Shown one piece after another: positions 57,764 to 64,000 of a stretch of DNA of 64,000 nucleotides. Positions within the stretch are counted from its first letter, which is position 1, and the number at the start of each line of letters is the position of its first letter. The stretch covers positions 1,420,474 through 1,484,473 of the forward strand of contig SCFE01000049.1 in assembly GCA_004352715.1 (NCBI GenBank), given 5' to 3'. The stretch comes from Hofstenia miamia (lineage: Eukaryota; Xenacoelomorpha; Acoela). The position numbers and the translations under genes are program-made. The notes below the pieces were generated by a model that did not search any database, had not been told where the DNA came from, and worked only from the letters and a program-made list of their open reading frames with translations.

Positions 57764-60700
57764 ATGGCGCCTATTGTAATTCTGTGGATTTGTAAGTATT
57801 TTTTGCATGTGCGTACATGTAAAATTCTTTTATAAAATATATATTTTTAATCATAAACTTAGTAGTGTTCATTGATATCATGGAACTGATAGCGTGCTAT
57901 ATATATATATATATATATATATTTTTTCAAATTGCTCTCATTTCGTTATTTGTATTGTTATATATCGGCCCTTTCAACACTGAAATTTCCTATTAAGCTT
58001 TGGAAAACATCAATATTAATAAAAAGCAACATTGTATTCAATTTTTTATACGTTTGTTAACTTTAACTAATCCAACCATTCTTTACAATTTTTTATGGTT
58101 TCTATAAATATTTTTTAAGAACTCAGACAGATTGTCATTTTTTATTAAAGGTGGTAATCATAACTAGAGAAGCAGATTTACCTTTAAATGCATTCATATC
58201 CAAGGGTTTCCAATTTTATTATATGTTTCAGGAACATCTAGAGATAACCGATTGTATGCTAATGGATTTACTCCCTGTCTCTTTTCAACTTTTAACTGAG
58301 GAAACAGCGAATGTTAGCGTTTACATATGACAATCATATTAAACAAAGTACTTTAGAAGAGCATGGTAATAACAATCCATTGAGATGGCAGGGTATTCAT
58401 TAAAAACTTCTGCCATTCTTGTTATTCTTTCCTTTACAAAAATATTCAGAAATTTTAAGAAAAACTATTACGTTTACATCTACCTTGCACTTAAACATTT
58501 TAGACTTGACAAGTATATAAAATGTACGTCTTTACACGTCTTGCGGCAGACTTGTCAACGAGCCGACATTTCTAAGCTAGGCTCGGATCGGCTCGGTTAA
58601 ATTTTGTGTAAGTTCGGCTCGGCTCGGCTCGGCTCGGCTCGCCACATAAAATCTTTGAATGAGGCTTTTTTTAGCTCGGTATTTTTTTAAAAATATATTG
58701 CTCAAAGAATTTTTTACATTGCTCTTCCTATTATTTAATAAACATTTCTTAAATATGATTATAGGAAATGCATACTGACTGCAAAAAATAAGAAAAATCT
58801 CCATAATCAAATTAACAAGCAGTCTATAAACTTGTTTTGCCTAAAATAGGCTCGTTTTGGGCTCGTTGTATATCAAATACTGTACTCAAGCTCGGCTCGG
58901 CTCGGCTCGGCTCGGCTCGTTAGAAGCTCGGCTCGTTGACAAGTCTGTCTTGCAGGTATCATTTGCCTGGGAAAGGACGTAGAGATTTCTATGAGTTTTT
59001 ATCAGTCCTGGATACTGCATCCGAATTTCAATAGGTAGCCACTGCAATTCGTGAAACTAAATAATGACCATGCGTAAAAGAAATCTTGCTCAATCTGTTT
59101 TAGACTGTTTCCAACTTGCAAAGACATTCATATATTTCGAGAACATTACTGAACTTTCGGAAGGCCAAATATTCATATCAAGTGCCTATCTTCTTGTTCT
59201 AAATCCCGAGTTCGAAGTCCTCACTGATAAACAACCAGATGAAGTAAGTGTACTATATATATATATATATTTATGCTGTTTTCAGCTTCAACAATCCCAA
59301 GATACGATTGAAGTTATGATTTACAGAGTGGTTATAAAGTAACTTTCAGTGTTTGTCCTACGATAACTAAAAATACATATAACAGAACAAGATAGTCTTA
59401 TAATACTGAAATTATTATAACTATAATGTTACATTCTGAAGCACTGATACATTTATTCTGAAATGTTTGCACTGCGTCTTAGCGTTCTTCTGTCATCATC
59501 TTCAGCAATCATTTAGTTTTTGAATGTATTATTTATAAACAGCTGTTTTGATTAACCTCAAGTAGTAGTAACATCGAGTGTAGTATATTNTTGCAGGTAT
59601 CATTTGCCTGGGAAAGGACGTAGAGATTTCTATGAGTTTTTATCAGTCCTGGATACTGCATCCGAATTTCAATAGGTAGCCACTGCAATTCGTGAAACTA
59701 AATAATGACCATGCGTAAAAGAAATCTTGCTCAATCTGTTTTAGACTGTTTCCAACTTGCAAAGACATTCATATATTTCGAGAACATTACTGAACTTTCG
59801 GAAGGCCAAATATTCATATCAAGTGCCTATCTTCTTGTTCTAAATCCCGAGTTCGAAGTCCTCACTGATAAACAACCAGATGAAGTAAGTGTACTATATA
59901 TATATATATATTTATGCTGTTTTCAGCTTCAACAATCCCAAGATACGATTGAAGTTATGATTTACAGAGTGGTTATAAAGTAACTTTCAGTGTTTGTCCT
60001 ACGATAACTAAAAATACATATAACAGAACAAGATAGTCTTATAATACTGAAATTATTATAACTATAATGTTACATTCTGAAGCACTGATACATTTATTCT
60101 GAAATGTTTGCACTGCGTCTTAGCGTTCTTCTGTCATCATCTTCAGCAATCATTTAGTTTTTGAATGTATTATTTATAAACAGCTGTTTTGATTAACCTC
60201 AAGTAGTAGTAACATCGAGTGTAGTATATTTAAGAGAACTATACAAATGATAATCACTTACTAAACTATTATTAATGGGATTTCTTGTATTTCTTGTGCA
60301 CCTCGGTAAAAACTGTAACATTGGCTAGTGAACATATGTTGTAGAAGAAGAAGCAGATGTATGATTTTATGAAATTTTGCTGTTTTTCTATTACTTCCTT
60401 CCATAATATTTTTTTCCTAATGATGATCAAATTTAAAAAAAATATGACAAAATCTGGTCGCAACTACAATTGAATTGTGCAATTTGGAGAACTTGAACAA
60501 TTTTGATAAAATATATTTCTATTCAATTTCAGTGCCTAACATTTAAATCTTAGTGTGTCCCAATTCGAAATTTGCCATACTATTGGATACCACAAGTTGT
60601 CGATTACTTTCAATTCATTCAGTTTGCATTTGAAAGACCAGTCTCTCTGAAAACGTAAGTATTCCATTTTGGTATGTTTTGACCAACTTGGTGTCTATTC

Positions 60701-63700
60701 TTTCTTATAAGTTATTATTTTAGTAATCCATTATTTAAAGCTTTTATTTTTTCTCAATTGTAACCAACCTAGATTTTTTCCGAAAATGAGAATGTAAAGA
60801 TCAATCCGGTTTTTTTGCAAATAATTTATCTTATTCTTTCCAATTATGTGAAGTTTCTTAAAAAAATACCAATAATTTAGTCATACCATTTATTAGTTTG
60901 CCTTTATGTATAGTCCTTTTGGTTTGTGCAAGTTATTCAATTAATTCAGAAAAATTTTAATCTAACATTAATATTTAACATTAAGGATTAGGTCTTGACC
61001 ATTCAGTTGAAAGAATTGCTTCTGGGGATTACCCACAAGATCGTTCATGCATCGTTCAGTTTGAAGTGAAACCAAAACATTCTGTTTTTTTAGAATAACA
61101 TAATAAATGAATTTCGTCAAACAGAAACTTACAAATTCTTAATTTTTAGAATTTCTTGTGTGTACTTCAAAATTCAGAAAAAATATTAGAATCCCAGATA
61201 GTCCAACCAGATCATATATGTTACACAATCTTTTAGTATCATACGTATTAAACAGTGTGAATTCGCAGCTTGCCAAAATATTACTGGTACCGTAGAGGGG
61301 GGTTACTTTGAACAAAAAAAATAAATCTTCCAATGTGATATAACTACAAAATCAATGTCTTTATATATATATATATGTAATTGTATAAGGTGTTCAGCCT
61401 TATACACGACATATATATATATATATATATATATAAAAGCATTGATGGGTATGTTTATAAATATCTTAATGTTATAGTGGTTACAGTGCGCGAAGTTTGA
61501 TTGTGGCCACCCCAAAATTAGCATGTTTTGATAAATGAAAAAAAATAATTCAAAAATTTTAATTTTACGCGAAAGGATGATTATAGAATTGTTATAGATT
61601 AGTATTTTCAACAATTTCAAAACTATATTTTATTAACTTAAAAAGGTGAGTTTTACAAAATGAGGTGGCGCAATTTGATTGAGGCCAATAAGAGAAATTT
61701 CCTCTGTAGGCGAAAATACATTAGCATAATAATGAAAATGAATAAAATATATTTTTATGATACATTTATATACTTTCTACTTAATAAACATTAATATTTT
61801 TCTCTATTCTACTTAAAAATGGGTGCAAACAAAGATTTGACAGATGAAGAAGAAATTTAAATTTCAGCGTACAGAAATGCTAACATGAGTGGAAATGCAA
61901 TAGCCAAGCTCATCTAAAGAAGTCGTGAAGCAGATCAAAACTTTTTAAAGTTTCCTGAAGCAAAGAGAAAAGGTGGTGGGAACAAGAAATTAACACCAAG
62001 GGTTTTCCGCAGACCAAAAAATAGAGCTTCTAATAGTGCTAAAACTGCTCGGGGAATTAAAACACGAGCTGGAATTGAACGTTTCACCTTAGAGGATGCA
62101 ACAAATACTCTCCAGTAACCCCGCTTTACAATATAAGAAGGTGAGAAGTTCCCCGATGTCGACTAAAAGTTTATATGTAAAACCGGGTTGCAAGGTGTAA
62201 GGAGCATCTTCACTTGTGTGAAGAGTTGAAGAAAGTTGTCTGGTCCGACGAGAAAAACGGACCTCGATGGACCAGACGGTTTTAAACACTTTTGATATGA
62301 CGTACGAAAGGAAGAAAAGTCTTTTCTAAGTAGTCAGAAGAGGGGTAGATCTTTGATGGTGTGCGGTGCTTTAATTCACAAAGGAAATCGCAATTGGCAA
62401 TCCTGGAGGGTGTGCTGGACTCAGAAGCCTATATACATACGTTAGGTGAGTATATGCTACATTTTATTCATCAATTTGATGCTGAAGCCTATCATTTTCA
62501 GGATGAGTTAGCCTGTATTCATACTAGGGGCGAAACTAAACTGTGGTTATAAGACATGGAAATTGATGTTTTATCCTGGATTTCGAAATCCCCAGATCTC
62601 AAATTTATTGAGAACTTATGGGGACATCTATCAAAGGTCGCTTACGGTGGTGGGAAACAATATACAAGTAAAAATGAATTAAAAATTGTAATTCTGAAAG
62701 CTTGGGACGAATTCCTCAAGATCAATTTATACATTATTTTGCTTTGTGCCTAAGCGATGTATGGAGGTTTTATCTTGAATAAAGGAAAAATATTGATTTC
62801 TAAAACTTTATTTTTAGTAAATAAATTTGAAAATAATCTTGATTTCTCTTGGTAGTCATAATCAAATTTCGTCTCCTCATTTTGTAAAACTTAACTTTGC
62901 ATGTTATAAAATTTTTGAAAATCTATAACAATTCTATAAATATACTTTCGCGTAATATTGAAATTTTTGAAATATTTTTCTAATATATCAAAACATGCAA
63001 ATATTGGGGTGGCCTGATCAAATTTCGCGCACTATAGTAAACTACAGAAGAAGTGAATACAACATTTCATAATGTACATTGTTTTCTAAATATTGCTAAT
63101 TAATAACATTGCCTTAACTGCATTTGGGTTTATTTGGTGCACTATTGCGTAATAGTAAGAAATGTTTGGAAATTTCAACAAATTTTTCCAATAAAACCAG
63201 GCACAACCCAAGCACAGCCCTGCATATGTCCACGTCTGACCGAAAGTAATTTCGGTATTTATAAAAAGAGAAAGACAATTAACTTATTCTTCTAATTAAA
63301 CTGTGAGTTCATCTAGATCGGTCGTTGTTCGTGCAGTATGTGAATACTACGAATGGAACATTTCTTCTGATGAAATTCGGATTTACTCTTCGATGTACGC
63401 AGACGAATACAAAGAAACTGTAATTGGCGTAAGTTGTTTTTTTGAAATTCTGCAATTATGTATAACTTATGAGCTCAAAATGTGAAGATATTTAGGAGCT
63501 AATAATATGATATTCATAGACAACGATAAGGAACTATAGTAACAGCTCTATATTCATTAAAATTTGACCTAAATATTTGGGTTTGTTTTCAATATAGTCG
63601 ATAAATTATCTGAAAACAGCGTTCGTCTAATATATAGCACCTTCTATCTTTAGAAGATATTATTGGATAGAGAAAATGGTTTACAATTCCTCCTTAATAC

Positions 63701-63949
63701 ATACAATCCATATATGTTTAGGAAGATTCTTTTGTGTATCTGAGAATATTTCTAAATTCTATATCTCCAGACATCGCGGTGTATTTTGAAATCGATGTTG
63801 AATATTCCAATAAAGATTTTGTGACGTTGCATCATTCGAATGGTCCGTGTGCTGGGTATGACTATTGGATTGAGTGCGAGTTTCACTACAAAGAAGAAAA
63901 CCCAGAAAATACACAAATGTCCTTGCTACCAGATGCTGCTCTAAATGAG
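57764..63949 (+). CDS. Unknown multi-exon gene with signal-peptide-like start (runs off window)
   Basis: Phase-consistent exons with GT-AG borders: 57764-57791 (MAPIVILWI), 59104-59243, 60554-60654, 63317-63428 and 63722-63949 (28, 140, 101, 112, 228 nt; phases 1, 0, 2, 0). The last ends at a GTAAGA donor, so the gene continues beyond 64000. The joined start is hydrophobic (about residues 1-15) and looks like a signal peptide. Later come ENITELSEGQIFISS, CVPIRNLPYYWIPQVVDYF, VCEYYEWNISSDEIRIYSS and GPCAGYDYWIECEFHYKEEN. Several N-x-S/T sites and paired Cys suggest a secreted or lumenal beta-rich protein. I recognise no family. Exon 2 is duplicated at 59745-59884 by an assembly artefact. The initiator context AAAATGG is good. 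A Tc1 relic lies in the intron before the fourth exon. Confidence 0.6.
57897..57921. repeat. (TA)n microsatellite
   Basis: Short TA tract in the first intron of the unknown gene. Others lie at 59253-59271 (copied at 59894-59912), 61362-61376, 61410-61434 and 63976-64000. Confidence 0.9.
58547..58947 (+). mobile_element. GAGCC-hAT MITE copy 12, in the unknown gene's first intron
   Basis: The ends are CAGACTTGTCAACGAGCCGA and GGCTCGTTGACAAGTCTG. The duplication is TCTTGCGG (58539-58546) / TCTTGCAG (58948-58955). GGCTC arrays occur at both ends. The right duplication ends in AG followed by GT and forms a possible splice acceptor. Confidence 0.94.
58950..60230. other. 640-bp block present twice around one N (assembly artefact)
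   Basis: 58950-59589 and 59591-60230 appear identical, including microsatellite length, with a single N at 59590. Identity over a TA tract and the single N indicate an unmerged contig overlap, so the exon at 59104-59243 is counted twice. Confidence 0.9.
61494..63034 (+). mobile_element. Decayed Tc1-like element with about 120-bp inverted ends
   Basis: The left end CAGTGCGCGAAGTTTGATTG and the inverse of the right end (AGTGCGCGAAATTTGATCAG) pair. The repeat continues through GGCCACCCCAA, CATGTTTTGATA and CGCGAAAG to TAGAATTGTTATAGATT. TA flanks both sides. The interior holds a broken transposase frame. It lies in an intron of the unknown gene. Confidence 0.9.
61820..62770 (+). pseudogene. Tc1-like transposase pseudogene
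   Basis: It starts MGANKDLTDEEEI, then AYRNANMSGNAIAKLI (helix-turn-helix), KLTPRVFRRPKNRASNS, RKTDLDGPDGF (first Asp region), RGRSLMVCGALIHKGN, EGVLDSEAYI, LGEYML, then SWISKSPDLKFIENLWGHLS (62571-62630) with SPDL..IENLWG, the last catalytic Asp and Glu block. It ends PKRCMEVLS. The segments sit in different frames with stops between them, so it is inactive. The family is Tc1/mariner, DD34E type. Confidence 0.88.
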
Positions 63950-64000
63950 GTAAGACATTATAGGTTCTATAATTTATATATATATATATATATATATATA

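Overview
Eukaryotic (metazoan) genomic DNA: about 70% A+T, spliced genes with GT-AG introns, long (TA)n microsatellites and a dense load of DNA transposons and retroelements. Nothing bacterial is visible (no operons, no closely packed ORFs). The class of genes and the transposon mix fit an invertebrate; I cannot name the species. The window is a draft scaffold with several N runs and single N characters, and some of the N-flanked duplications are assembly artefacts.

Host genes: (1) A cluster of four sigma-class glutathione S-transferase paralogues: A (9592-13778, minus), B (27146-32608, minus), C (36528-39097, minus) and D (46108-48193, plus). A, B and C share four coding exons of exactly 56, 112, 105 and 342 nt with the same intron phases (2, 0, 0) and each encodes 204 aa. 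D has exons 2-4 of the same sizes, but its first exon was not found. (2) From 57764 to the right edge, a multi-exon plus-strand gene of unknown function that starts with a hydrophobic, signal-peptide-like segment and runs out of the window.

Mobile DNA fills the introns and spacers. Left part: a 2.2-kb decayed piggyBac (872-3081, TTAA-flanked) with an internally deleted mariner inside it; a 27-bp minisatellite; a piggyBac end relic (14441-14625); two MITEs nested one in the other (15557-15905), each with its own 8-bp duplication. Middle: foldback and Harbinger-like elements, two inverted mariner relics (21224, 43529), a hAT relic with TAGAGGTCG ends (23842), a Penelope-like fragment with a GIY-YIG remnant (28470) inside GST-B, and non-LTR retrotransposon fragments (12245, 33830). 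Right: a DUF4371-type hAT transposase pseudogene (53590-57073) and a Tc1-like relic (61494-63034).

The main unexplained signal is one non-autonomous hAT-like family, with ends CAGACTTGTCAACGAGCC and arrays of the pentamer GAGCC/GGCTC just inside them. There are ten bounded copies plus fragments between 11.6 and 59 kb. Nine of the ten show matching or near-matching 8-bp target-site duplications. One copy splits the DUF4371 transposase pseudogene, another splits a reverse transcriptase relic, and five lie in GST introns.
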